A stretch of DNA of 64,000 nucleotides from Paludibacteraceae bacterium (GTDB lineage: Bacteria; Bacteroidota; Bacteroidia; Bacteroidales; Paludibacteraceae), in assembly GCA_016283095.1 (NCBI GenBank), contig JAEEMG010000076.1, forward strand, positions 1-64,000, read 5' to 3'. A program made the position numbers and the translations under genes. The notes under the pieces are model-generated. The model was not told the DNA's origin. It searched no databases and saw nothing but the letters and a program-made list of their open reading frames with translations. Positions 36,081-44,161 of this stretch are shown piece after piece. Each line of letters opens with the position of its first letter. Position 1 is the first letter of the stretch.

Positions 36081-36125
36081 TAAAAAAAATCCGCGTCTCT
36101 TCTATTATTAGAAAAAAACGCGGAT
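36081..36125 (-). terminator. Terminator of the ruvC-kinase-regulator operon
   Basis: Minus strand ATCCGCG, 23-base loop, CGCGGAT, then a run of eight T. Located 22 bp after the stop of the response regulator gene. Confidence 0.75.
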
Positions 36126-36146
36126 ATGATTTGCATGAGCTTGTTT

Positions 36147-36884
36147 TTATACCTCAATCGCCACATTCTGCAACTTTTCAAAGAAAAATGCACGATAACT
36201 GTCGGAAATAGGAATTGTGTTATTTCCAATCACTATCCTGCCCTTCTCGATAATCTTGCATTTTGAAGTCTGCACAATATACGAACGATGAACTCTGCAG
36301 AACTGATTTTCAGGCAGTTTCGTCTCCAAGCTCTTCATACAAAGAAGTGACACAACCGGATCCTTCTCATTTTCGATATATATCTTCACATAATCCTTCA
36401 AACCTTCAATATAAAGGATGTCTTTGATAGGAATCTGAAGCATCTTATAATCGCTCTTGACCAATATCGTTTTCTGTTCTGGCTGCGACGGTACAGAAGC
36501 TACCGAAGCGGCGGCCTCTTTTTGGATCATAGCCTGCACTTTCATGGCAACGTCAAGGAACTCGTCGTATGATATCGGTTTCAAAAGATATCCTACTGCA
36601 TTCACCTTGTAACCCTCTATCGCGAATCTGTCATGAGCTGTGACGAAAACCACTTTTGTATCTGGAGAAAGCATCTTAGACACCTGCAAGCCAGAGAAAT
36701 CTGGCATCTGGATATCCAAGAAAGCGATATCTATTTTTTCATTCTGAATGGTAGGCATGGCTTCCTCCGCACTTCCGTATGTGCCAATAAGGTTCAAAAA
36801 AGGAGTGCGTTTGATATAACTCTCAACAAGTTGCAATGCCAATGGCTCATCATCTATAGCTATACAATTAAATTTCTGTGTCAT
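36147..36884 (-). CDS. LytTR-family response regulator
   Basis: 245 aa. Receiver domain at residues 5-120 with the acidic pair DD at 11-12, the phosphoacceptor D57 in AFLDIQMPD, T/K residues in VTAHDRF and LKPIS; LytTR DNA-binding domain from about 140 (LVKSDYKMLQIP) to the end (CRVHRSYIV, VIGNNTIPISDSYR). Its start overlaps the kinase stop by 4 bp. Targets are unknown; LytTR regulators often act on cell-surface or secretion genes. Confidence 0.95.
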   Translation of the reverse strand: MTQKFNCIAIDDEPLALQLVESYIKRTPFLNLIGTYGSAEEAMPTIQNEKIDIAFLDIQMPDFSGLQVSKMLSPDTKVVFVTAHDRFAIEGYKVNAVGYLLKPISYDEFLDVAMKVQAMIQKEAAASVASVPSQPEQKTILVKSDYKMLQIPIKDILYIEGLKDYVKIYIENEKDPVVSLLCMKSLETKLPENQFCRVHRSYIVQTSKCKIIEKGRIVIGNNTIPISDSYRAFFFEKLQNVAIEV

Positions 36885-37873
36885 GCGTTATAATAATAAT
36901 TGTTTTCAGTATAATTCAAAGTCAGGTCGACACGGAAGGTCTTGCCATCATTTGTGATATCTAATTTATAATCATCCTTATAGACAATATCTAGTCGGCG
37001 ACGGAGATTCTCCAATCCTATTCCACTTTCCGGATTATTGCTCTCATGATTCTGGAAATAAGGATTCGACGAGAAGAAATGGATCTCTGTATGGCTTTTC
37101 GCAGTCAATCCAAACTCAATCACGCACTCTTTGCCAGAAGCCACACCATGTTTGAATGCGTTTTCAATGAGCGACGTGAATATCAGCGTCAAAACCGGTG
37201 CATCCGAGAATTCTGTTATATCCGCATTATATATGACATGGACATTCGGACGCATACGCAGATATATAAGCTGAAGGAATGTCTTTATGAAATCATGTTC
37301 CTTCTGCACAGGCACCATACGAGCACCTTCACCTGAACGTTCTCCACTGAGGATATAGCGAAGCAGTTGTGAGAGATAATGCACCGACTGTTGGGCTCGT
37401 TTGGAATCAATCTCACAAAGTGCATAGATATTGTTCAATGTGTTGAAAAGGAAATGCGGATGAAGCTGGGAACGAAGATGTTTCAGTTCTATCTCTGTCT
37501 GATACTGTTCATTTTCATTCTGTTCCACATTTTTTTCGATCTGCAGGCGTTTACGAGAAATCACCACAGACATTGATCCAGAAAGGAAGAACAACACCGT
37601 CATTCTTAAAAAAGAAGTCTCAGGAAATATCAGAAACATTATCAATCCCAAAGCCAACGAAAGCATCACGTTAGCGATTGTGTAAAATAGTCTTCTTGAG
37701 AATTCTTTTGTGATGTATCTTCGAGAACAATAGGAGTTTACATAAAAAGAAATAAGCATAAACAGGAACTGCACAAGATTAACACCTGAATCCAAAGGCA
37801 ATAGGAATGCCAAAAGGAACCAGAAAAATAGATGCAAAGCAACAGTACTATAAAATTCCAATGTTTTTTTCAT
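36881..37873 (-). CDS. LytS/YehU-type sensor histidine kinase
   Basis: 330 aa: four hydrophobic helices (about 8-28, 32-48, 64-84, 88-106) with no visible sensory domain, a coiled stretch (110-130), then the His_kinase domain with the phosphoacceptor H140 in LHPHFLFNTLNN, and an ATP-binding domain with N in IENAFKHG and GIGLENLRRRL. Partner of the regulator encoded immediately downstream. It follows ruvC by 4 bp, so sensor, regulator and DNA-repair genes share a transcript. Confidence 0.94.
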   Translation of the reverse strand: MKKTLEFYSTVALHLFFWFLLAFLLPLDSGVNLVQFLFMLISFYVNSYCSRRYITKEFSRRLFYTIANVMLSLALGLIMFLIFPETSFLRMTVLFFLSGSMSVVISRKRLQIEKNVEQNENEQYQTEIELKHLRSQLHPHFLFNTLNNIYALCEIDSKRAQQSVHYLSQLLRYILSGERSGEGARMVPVQKEHDFIKTFLQLIYLRMRPNVHVIYNADITEFSDAPVLTLIFTSLIENAFKHGVASGKECVIEFGLTAKSHTEIHFFSSNPYFQNHESNNPESGIGLENLRRRLDIVYKDDYKLDITNDGKTFRVDLTLNYTENNYYYNA

Positions 37874-37877
37874 TATC

Positions 37878-38447
37878 CTATTTCTTTTTCGTCCTTTGCG
37901 CTACCACATCATCCCAACTCTTAAACTTTTTCTCTCCAGTCACAGCTCTCGACTGCCAATGATGACAAACCGCCACTCCCAATGCGTCAGTTGCGTCAAG
38001 ATGGGCAGGCAACTGCTCTTTTTTCAGGTTCAGCTGCACTTGAAGCATCCCGCAAACCTGTTCTTTGGATGCAGCACCGTTTCCTGTGATCGCCTGCTTC
38101 ACCTTCAGAGGAGCATATTCGGCAATCGGAATATCACGTTCCATAGCGGCAACTATGGCTACTCCCTGCGCACGACCAAGTTTGAGCATACTCTGGACAT
38201 TCTTGCCAAAAAACTGAGCTTCAATGGCAAATTCATCAGGTAAAAATTTATCAATCAAGGCAATTGTGAAATCATACACCTTCTTGAGTTTCATATAAGT
38301 GTCGTCCTCTTTTTTAAGATCAAGGATGCCCATATCTATGAACTTCATCTTTGTGCCGACGACGCTTATCACACCGTAGCCCATATACATTGTACCGGGG
38401 TCGATGCCAAGTATGATTTTTTCTACCTTATTCTGCGGCTGAATCAT
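37878..38447 (-). CDS. ruvC: Holliday junction resolvase RuvC
   Basis: Endonuclease that cleaves four-way junctions with RuvAB. The 189-aa product shows the catalytic acids in ILGIDPGT (D16), FAIEAQFFGKN, and HLDATDALGVAVCHH. Normal length for Bacteroidota. Second gene of the DUF4286-ruvC-kinase-regulator operon, 4 bp after DUF4286. Confidence 0.97.
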   Translation of the reverse strand: MIQPQNKVEKIILGIDPGTMYMGYGVISVVGTKMKFIDMGILDLKKEDDTYMKLKKVYDFTIALIDKFLPDEFAIEAQFFGKNVQSMLKLGRAQGVAIVAAMERDIPIAEYAPLKVKQAITGNGAASKEQVCGMLQVQLNLKKEQLPAHLDATDALGVAVCHHWQSRAVTGEKKFKSWDDVVAQRTKKK

Positions 38448-38451
38448 TATC

Positions 38452-38766
38452 TCAAATCTCTATGTCTTCCAACACTGTAGCAAACGACAACACGGAAGTG
38501 CCGAATCTCTGACGTAGCTTCAAAGCCATAGTCTTTGAATTCATCATCATCCAGTTTTCCAATCTGTCCATATCGTCACACTGAGCCTGCAAACAATAAT
38601 TGACAGTAGAATCTTCATCAGTGTAGACAAGACGGAGCTTCAGATCTGAAAAAAATCCGTCGTTACGAAGATCAGCCACGATCTCGTTACGAAGGAACTC
38701 CAAAAACTTGGATTCTTGATCTGTGTTTACTACATAAGTCGTGTTTAGAAGAATCATATTACGCAT
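38452..38766 (-). CDS. DUF4286 family protein
   Basis: 104 aa: begins MRNMILLNTTYVV, with a dimeric alpha-beta-barrel-like arrangement (strand, helix EFLRNEIVADLRNDGFF, two strands, helix, strand VLSFATVLEDI). DUF4286 is commonly found beside ruvC in Bacteroidota; function is unknown. First gene of its operon, with a full promoter upstream. Confidence 0.87.
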   Translation of the reverse strand: MRNMILLNTTYVVNTDQESKFLEFLRNEIVADLRNDGFFSDLKLRLVYTDEDSTVNYCLQAQCDDMDRLENWMMMNSKTMALKLRQRFGTSVLSFATVLEDIEI

Positions 38767-38773
38767 TTTTAAG

Positions 38774-38804
38774 CAAAGTTAGATTTTTAATGTTACTTTT
38801 GCAA
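38774..38804 (-). promoter_or_regulatory. Promoter of the DUF4286-ruvC operon
   Basis: Minus strand -33 TTG (38802-38804), 20-bp spacer, -7 TAACTTTG (38774-38781). The transcript would start only a few bases before the ATG at 38766. It interleaves with a divergent plus-strand -7 element. Confidence 0.7.
38794..38801 (+). promoter_or_regulatory. -7 element of the NUDIX-FHA operon
   Basis: TACTTTTG on the plus strand, 24 bp before the ATG at 38826; no TTG at -33. Its position overlaps the -33 spacer of the divergent promoter, so the two cannot easily be occupied together. Confidence 0.55.
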
Positions 38805-38825
38805 CAAAATAAAAGGCAAAAGAAA

Positions 38826-39347
38826 ATGGCACAAGATGAATTATTCCCAATCATAGACGAAGATGGCAATGTTATAGGCAAAGCCACACGACGTGAATGT
38901 CACTCTGGATCGATGCTGCTACACCCCGTCGTCCACCTTCATGTGTTCAACAGCAAAGGTGAGTTATACCTGCAAAAGCGTTCATTATCAAAGGATATAC
39001 AGCCAGGTAAATGGGACACTGCGGTAGGCGGCCATGTCGACTATGGAGAAGAGATTGAGACAGCGCTCCGCAGAGAGGCACGTGAAGAATTGGGAATCAC
39101 TGAGTACACTCCCGTCTTCTTCCTTCGCTATACATATCAAAGCACAAGGGAACGCGAGGTTGTGAACGACTATTACTGCATCTACGACGGAGAGTTCAAT
39201 GTCGACCCGGTAGAGATTGACGAAGGTCGTTTCTGGACAAGGGAAGAGATTGAATCACAAATCAATACAGGAATATTCACACCACAGTTCAACGGAGAAT
39301 TGGAGAAGATTTCCGCATTGTGGGATGAGATTTTGAAGAACAAGTAA
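38826..39347 (+). CDS. NUDIX hydrolase
   Basis: 173 aa. The Nudix box is complete: GGHVDYGEE followed by ALRREAREELGI. The N-terminus (ELFPIIDEDGNVIGKATRRECH) and HLHVFNSKGELYLQKRS resemble the isopentenyl-diphosphate-isomerase-like YfcD group of Nudix enzymes. Substrate unknown. ATG at 38826 fits the promoter; an upstream in-frame start at 38790 would precede the -7 element. Three bases separate it from the FHA gene. Confidence 0.92.
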   Translation: MAQDELFPIIDEDGNVIGKATRRECHSGSMLLHPVVHLHVFNSKGELYLQKRSLSKDIQPGKWDTAVGGHVDYGEEIETALRREAREELGITEYTPVFFLRYTYQSTREREVVNDYYCIYDGEFNVDPVEIDEGRFWTREEIESQINTGIFTPQFNGELEKISALWDEILKNK

Positions 39348-39350
39348 AGC

Positions 39351-39878
39351 ATGAAAAAGATACGTTGCCCAAAATGTGACAACTTTGTCTCATTTGAAGA
39401 GAAAAACATTGAAGCCGGCTCAATCATCGGATTGACTTGTGAGGACTGTGGAAAGAAGTTCAAGGTAAGATTCAGAGTAAAGCCATCAACGATCGCCGCT
39501 GATGCCTTAGAGAAAAAGAACGAAGAGGCGGATGCAGACAAGTATGGCACGATAGTCGTGATAGAGAACGTGTTCTGCCACAGACAGGAGATCCCGTTGC
39601 AAGAGGGAGAGAATGTGTTTGGAAGACGTTGCCCAGGCACCGAGATCAACTGTCCGATCCAGACATCAGACATGAGTATGGACCGCATCCACTGCACAGT
39701 CATCGTGAAGGAGAAGAACGGCAGAATCACCCACTATGTGAAAGACAACGACAGTTTGGTCGGCACATTCGTCTCCAACGATATCCTTGCTAAAAAAGAG
39801 GCTCGCATCATCGAGTCTGGTGATATCATCACCCTCGGCGCCACAAGCATGATTTTGAAGTTTGGAGAGGAAGAGTAA
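39351..39878 (+). CDS. Zinc-ribbon and FHA-domain protein
   Basis: 175 aa. An N-terminal four-Cys zinc ribbon (C6/C9 and C30/C33, as CPKC and CEDC) is followed by a linker and an FHA domain from about residue 85 (GENVFGRRCPG, MDRIHCTVIV, DNDSLVGTFVSN). FHA domains bind phosphothreonine, and the R/S/H/N-type residues seen here are consistent with that. No kinase gene is nearby. Follows the NUDIX gene and is ended by a terminator. Confidence 0.88.
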   Translation: MKKIRCPKCDNFVSFEEKNIEAGSIIGLTCEDCGKKFKVRFRVKPSTIAADALEKKNEEADADKYGTIVVIENVFCHRQEIPLQEGENVFGRRCPGTEINCPIQTSDMSMDRIHCTVIVKEKNGRITHYVKDNDSLVGTFVSNDILAKKEARIIESGDIITLGATSMILKFGEEE

Positions 39879-39898
39879 GAGATTATTGAGAGAATTGT

Positions 39899-39931
39899 AG
39901 AGACGTGGCAATGCCGCGTCTCTTTTTTTTT
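39899..39931 (+). terminator. Terminator of the NUDIX-FHA operon
   Basis: AGAGACGTGGC-AAT-GCCGCGTCTCT (one mismatch) followed by eight T, 20 bp after the FHA stop. Its stem resembles the AGACACGCACG inverted repeat at 767-790. Confidence 0.88.
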
Positions 39932-40052
39932 ATAATTCGCCGTAGATTTCCCATTCCTACACATCAAGGAAATAATTGTTTTCTGGATTATCGAAATCTA
40001 TGAGCAGAGCTTTTAGCAGTGATTTCTCCTTTAGAATCTGATACTGTCTTAT
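39930..40052 (-). pseudogene. Possible decayed gene fragment downstream of mcrC
   Basis: A minus-strand frame of 40 codons reads protein-like (ILKEKSLLKALLIDFDNPEN, then NYFLDV, an in-frame TAG, and EWEIYGEL). The LIDFDNPENN string recalls the N-terminal part of type I HsdR proteins, but the following residues do not fit well and a second frame upstream also looks protein-like (YHELAYLFRKVLDSFG). I read it as an eroded, frameshifted remnant; the parent gene is uncertain. Confidence 0.3.
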
Positions 40053-40113
40053 CTAATATACAACCAAAAGAGTCCAGCACTTTTCTGAACAAGTATGCCA
40101 ACTCATGATAGTT

Positions 40114-41346
40114 TTATTTTATTGTTGGCAACGGAACAGAAATCTTGTAAAAATGTAAAATTCCTCGCTCTGGCTTAATACATATATCTTTTAATTGATT
40201 TTCTATAAATGGATTAACCATACTATCTCCTTCTGTCGGATAGATGATTATACAAGGCACATTTGGTATGTCAGAATTCTCTTTAATCTCTTTATATCCA
40301 ATTTTTTCCAATAGTTTTATATCCCTTGCATATCCACATAATTGTCTAATGACGTGTGTATCCAAAATTTTTTCTTTGTATTTTGGAATATATTTAGTGT
40401 CTAATATTGCACTATATTCTCCATTATAGAAAAGGAAATCAGGACAACCAGTATTTCCTTTGGCTTGGTAGCTCACACTGTTTTGGTACGCCTGATAAAG
40501 CAAGCCATAAACATAATGTTCGTACAATAAAGACATATCCAAAGTAAAAGGGACTACCTTACTATCCTCAAAGCTAACATTTTGTATATTATAATCAAAA
40601 TGTCTTAATACGATTTTTGCTAAGCGTATTGCCTCTGCATACTCCTTAAACAATTTATGCCCTTTAATGTTTCCAACTTCACTATATTGAACATCATCGC
40701 TAACATTCTCGAACAAAGACAAAACTTTTGTAAGTTTGAATAATATAGGGGCATACGATTTTTTGGAAGCGATCAAGTTAGTGATAAATTTTTGAGAAAA
40801 TAGCAGAGCTTTTTTTAGCAATCTATTTTCTGGAATATCTACTGAGTATTCATCAAAATCACAATAGATTCTGTCATATCGTTTGGTTGCAATATTCTTA
40901 CGCTCATTCTGCAACATTCTAATATGACCTTTCACCTTTTTGAGATTCTCGTTATAATGTACGTAGTCCTTCTTGAGTGTTTTTATTCTACTAACTACAT
41001 TCAAGAAGTGAAACACAATTAAAGGACTTACCACACTTCTTAATGCAGGAGCCTCGATTGCTGGTTTATCAAAATCAATCGTATAAATTTTTGAAAATTC
41101 ATCAACCGCTAAATCAGAAGAGAAACAGGACATGAACATCTGTAAAAAATCAACATGTTCCATACCTCCCTTAGTCATCACAATCAGAGTTTCTTGTTCA
41201 TCTATCCATTCGGCTCCAATTACGAACGACGCATAATATCCCCACGGTTTATTCTCTACTGGTTTACACCAAGAGACCAATGATAAATGATTGTACTTAT
41301 CATTAAGAAGTTCTGACAAACATCCGTGTTCTTCTATATTTGGCAT
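40114..41346 (-). CDS. mcrC: McrC, nuclease subunit of a McrBC-type modification-dependent restriction system
   Basis: 410 aa. The C-terminal PD-(D/E)xK nuclease core is visible as CPDFLF (P302-D303) and ILDTKY (D316/K318). The middle has the family signature CDFDEYSVDIPENRLLKKAL (162-181). McrC joins the McrB hexamer, stimulates its GTPase and cuts DNA. It is one base from mcrB, so the two are coupled. No frameshift or missing catalytic residue is seen, so it should be active. Confidence 0.93.
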   Translation of the reverse strand: MPNIEEHGCLSELLNDKYNHLSLVSWCKPVENKPWGYYASFVIGAEWIDEQETLIVMTKGGMEHVDFLQMFMSCFSSDLAVDEFSKIYTIDFDKPAIEAPALRSVVSPLIVFHFLNVVSRIKTLKKDYVHYNENLKKVKGHIRMLQNERKNIATKRYDRIYCDFDEYSVDIPENRLLKKALLFSQKFITNLIASKKSYAPILFKLTKVLSLFENVSDDVQYSEVGNIKGHKLFKEYAEAIRLAKIVLRHFDYNIQNVSFEDSKVVPFTLDMSLLYEHYVYGLLYQAYQNSVSYQAKGNTGCPDFLFYNGEYSAILDTKYIPKYKEKILDTHVIRQLCGYARDIKLLEKIGYKEIKENSDIPNVPCIIIYPTEGDSMVNPFIENQLKDICIKPERGILHFYKISVPLPTIK

Positions 41347-41347
41347 A

Positions 41348-43219
41348 TTATTCTACTGGAGGTTGTGCTGGACAAATAATCTTTAGATCTCCCCAAGCAT
41401 TAAATGCTTCATTCTTCTCTTTTTTATCTACATTGAGAATGCCATCATTGATGTATTCATTGATTAGAGGCAGAACTTCGTACTCTATTTTATCTCTTAA
41501 ATCATCCTCTGTTTTTGCCATAAAATAACTATGACCTACCATCAAATCGTCAATACTTAAATCTCCACATAGATGTTTTGGATCTTCGATAAATCTTTTT
41601 ATATCGTCAAACAGGGCACATGCTGTTGATTTCAAACCTTGATTTCCTAATTTATCGTAATAAGACTCAATAACAGCAGGATTCGATTTCAATGTCACAA
41701 ATGCAAATCGTCTTCTTAATGCATAATCCAATGTACCTGTACTTCTATCCGTCGTATTCATTGTTCCGATAATATACAGATTGCTAGGTACTCTAAACCA
41801 ACTCTTTGTATAAGGTAGCATGACATCTATAGGATGGACACCTTTATCTCTTTTATCTACTTCAATTAATGTAATGAGTTCTCCAAATATTTTCGAAACA
41901 TTACCTCTATTAATTTCATCAATAATCAAGACAACCGGTTTATTCTCCTGAGACATATACTCTTTTTTTACAGCATTTATAATAGCCTTAGCATATTGTC
42001 TCCAATTGTTCTCTTCTCCCTCTTCAATAGCTTGATTTTTAACTTTCTCAATATTTAATGGAGAAGGAGTATACTCTTCTCCCTTATCAGATGTCGAGTT
42101 TACGCTTCGTACGCTTATTGTTGAATTACCTTCTTTCCACCATACATACAATGATGATTTTCCAGTAATAGTAGGAATTTCTTTTTTATTCTCGTATCCC
42201 TTTATCGAATTCAAATACAAATCAATGCATTCAACGATATCCTTCGTCTCGTCAGTATCTACTGCATTACATGCTCTTTTGAATATTCCATCTTCAGGCA
42301 CATACGACACTCCAACATTTTCGCCATTCTCATCTTGGAGGATATGAGGTTTTAGACCTTCTACAAAATCTTCATAATCCATAGACTGATGAAATGTCGT
42401 GAAGAATATTTTCTTATCTCTCAACATTTCATAACGTTCCATTACCGCCTTATGATCAGTCAAATCAACATCATCTATACCTAATACAGAAAGAGCTATC
42501 GCCGCAGTATTGTATGTTTTTCCAGTTCCAGGAGCACCTTGAAGAATGATATTTTTCTTTACCTCAAGTAATTTTGCAGCTTTCTCTATAAACTCCATAT
42601 TCTTAGCTTTTTTGTCTTTGATTTGTTGTTCTATAGCATCTTTACTGTTTTTGATTTCAAAAACGTTTTTATAAATATTGAAAAGTGTATTCTGAATATC
42701 TGACAACATCGTTTGGTACTCAACATCAGTAATTTCGGAATTTACAACATTTATTATCTTACCAAACAAAGTGTATTGATCGTGTTTCGGATTCTTCAAC
42801 ATCTCCTCGCCTTCACCCTCAATCCAGTCAAAACCACAAGCATTCCATTCTGCCCTTTTGATTTCTAAAAGTTCAAGAAATGCATCACCGAACGGCTTCA
42901 TATAATCAATTGTGCTCTTTTCATTGGCAAAAGGCACATATTGAGTGTTAAATCCAAGTCCATATCCAATTTGATCATCTCGTAAAAATACGTGCATTTG
43001 AATTTCAGTTCCACCACCCTCATTGATAGCCCAATTTCTATTACCGTCAGTATACTTAAACAAAAAATTACGACTGGGTGATTTTGAAAGGTTTGCTAAG
43101 GTCTTTCTTGTGTAGGCGAATGTACTACAAAAATCTCCTAAGTCAGAATTGAGCTTGCCTACAAAATCTTTTAATGTATTAATTTTCATAATATTCAATT
43201 TGCTAATTTCTTCACACAT
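41348..43219 (-). CDS. mcrB: McrB, GTP-dependent AAA+ subunit of a McrBC-type system
   Basis: 623 aa. AAA+ core with Walker A GAPGTGKT (228-235), Walker B VVLIIDE (429-435), the GTP-specific signature MNTTDRS (487-493) and LRRRF (501-505). The N-terminal 200 residues (NWAINEGGGTEIQMHVFL) should be the domain that reads modified DNA; it does not look like the E. coli McrB N-domain. A beta-rich insert of about 50 residues (LYVWWKEGNSTISVRSV) lies between Walker A and B. The ATG at 43219 overlaps the stop of an hsdS fragment; an internal ATG at 43189 is the alternative start. Confidence 0.92.
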   Translation of the reverse strand: MCEEISKLNIMKINTLKDFVGKLNSDLGDFCSTFAYTRKTLANLSKSPSRNFLFKYTDGNRNWAINEGGGTEIQMHVFLRDDQIGYGLGFNTQYVPFANEKSTIDYMKPFGDAFLELLEIKRAEWNACGFDWIEGEGEEMLKNPKHDQYTLFGKIINVVNSEITDVEYQTMLSDIQNTLFNIYKNVFEIKNSKDAIEQQIKDKKAKNMEFIEKAAKLLEVKKNIILQGAPGTGKTYNTAAIALSVLGIDDVDLTDHKAVMERYEMLRDKKIFFTTFHQSMDYEDFVEGLKPHILQDENGENVGVSYVPEDGIFKRACNAVDTDETKDIVECIDLYLNSIKGYENKKEIPTITGKSSLYVWWKEGNSTISVRSVNSTSDKGEEYTPSPLNIEKVKNQAIEEGEENNWRQYAKAIINAVKKEYMSQENKPVVLIIDEINRGNVSKIFGELITLIEVDKRDKGVHPIDVMLPYTKSWFRVPSNLYIIGTMNTTDRSTGTLDYALRRRFAFVTLKSNPAVIESYYDKLGNQGLKSTACALFDDIKRFIEDPKHLCGDLSIDDLMVGHSYFMAKTEDDLRDKIEYEVLPLINEYINDGILNVDKKEKNEAFNAWGDLKIICPAQPPVE

Positions 43220-43307
43220 CTATCTCCCCACTCATCAACTTCACCAACAGTCTATCCCTCAATTCGGTGATGTTGCGAATCTGAGATGAAAAGTTCTGTC
43301 TATTATT
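43212..43307 (-). pseudogene. 3' fragment of a type I restriction specificity gene (hsdS)
   Basis: A 31-codon minus-strand remnant ends in LRDRLLVKLMSGEIDV and a TGA. ELRDxLLxKLMSGEIDV is the standard C-terminus of HsdS, the DNA-recognition subunit of type I restriction enzymes. Upstream an in-frame TAA and unrelated AT-rich sequence replace the rest of the gene. The TGA overlaps the mcrB start (GATGTGTGA), which means mcrB was once translated directly after hsdS. Too short to function. Confidence 0.75.
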
Positions 43308-43490
43308 TTACATTTTTTGAAGAGACAAATAATTATAACCTATACGCCAATATTTATCATGCCTCTTATCCTATAATTAACGTGACATCAAAGATAAAAA
43401 ATCATTTTCTAAATTATGATAAATTATCTCAAAACAAACAGATTTTGCATAATCGATAGTGTGCTGACTAACGAAATTCCATACTACACA
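43308..43490. other. AT-rich spacer between the hsdS remnant and the 48-bp repeat
   Basis: No gene seen. It may mark where most of a type I restriction locus was deleted. It contains the candidate mcrBC promoter at 43389-43396. Confidence 0.5.
43389..43396 (-). promoter_or_regulatory. Candidate -7 element for mcrBC
   Basis: Minus strand TATCTTTG, 170 bp before the mcrB ATG. There is no TTG at -33 and the leader would be long, so this is tentative. Confidence 0.35.
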
Positions 43491-43538
43491 CAAAAAAGAG
43501 ATTTGACACTTCCGCCAAATCCCTTCTTTTATGATTCT
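43491..43538. repeat. 48-bp direct repeat, copy 1 (duplicated terminator)
   Basis: Matches 44189-44236 at 44 of 48 positions. It contains the hairpin GATTTG...CAAATC with a T-rich end on the minus strand. Copy 2 is the natural terminator of the DUF4197 gene; copy 1 has no such gene before it except the small genes between the repeats. Confidence 0.8.
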
Positions 43539-43549
43539 GTTATAAGTAA

Positions 43550-43702
43550 TTACTTTTCTTTTATTTTCTTTACCTTTTGCTTCAAAAAAGACTCCACTAA
43601 ATTCTTATCTACCTCAGTTGGAAATCCATCTCTGTCTACAATAAGCAATTTGTGAGAGGCCAAATAGATATAGATGTAAACAATAAATTGAAGTCTAAAT
43701 CT
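43550..43702 (-). pseudogene. Possible truncated small coding fragment
   Basis: A 50-codon minus-strand frame without a normal start. The last 30 residues (LLIVDRDGFPTEVDKNLVES then FLKQKVKKIKEK) look like real protein, the first 18 (FIVYIYIYLASH) look like random AT-rich sequence. It begins 10 bp after the preceding gene and ends 12 bp before the first 48-bp repeat. May be the tail of a gene whose front is lost. Confidence 0.3.
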
Positions 43703-43712
43703 TCAACAATAG

Positions 43713-44138
43713 TTATCTTTTAGTTTTCTTCTTCAACATTCCATAACATTTGGAAATCTTTTGTTTGCAATCCTTTACCGTCACTTTATATGGCTTTATT
43801 TTTGCCTTGACATCCTTGTCGGTTATCGAATCAAGTTGAATTGAAGTCTTATCCAAACGAGCATTCAACTCGTCTAATTTCTCTTTTATCTTTCGTTCTA
43901 CTCCAGGACTAATATAATTCAAATCGACCAACCAATTATGTGTGGCTCTGATTTGTTTCTCTACGTCCAGAAGTTCAGAATACATATCCTTCAATATAGC
44001 ACCATCTATATCATGCTGTGAAAATGTCGAAGTATCTTGATAGATTTTGGTTGTATCTGATTCAACCATTGACTCGTGTCCACTACAGATAAGAGTAAAA
44101 CAAGCAAGTAGAGCTAATATTATATTTAAGCATTTCAT
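43713..44138 (-). CDS. Small exported coiled-coil protein of unknown function
   Basis: 141 aa from the ATG at 44138 (a TTG three codons earlier is less likely). Signal peptide MKCLNIILALLACFTLIC; a perfect lipobox is lacking because residue -1 would be Ile. The rest is helical and charged, with heptad-like runs (MYSELLDVEKQIRATHNWLV, KLDELNARLDKTSIQLDSI) and two late Cys. Family not recognised. It lies between two 48-bp direct repeats, with a promoter whose -33 box is supplied by the right-hand repeat. Confidence 0.68.
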   Translation of the reverse strand: MKCLNIILALLACFTLICSGHESMVESDTTKIYQDTSTFSQHDIDGAILKDMYSELLDVEKQIRATHNWLVDLNYISPGVERKIKEKLDELNARLDKTSIQLDSITDKDVKAKIKPYKVTVKDCKQKISKCYGMLKKKTKR

Positions 44139-44161
44139 AGATATCAATCATAATGACAAGT

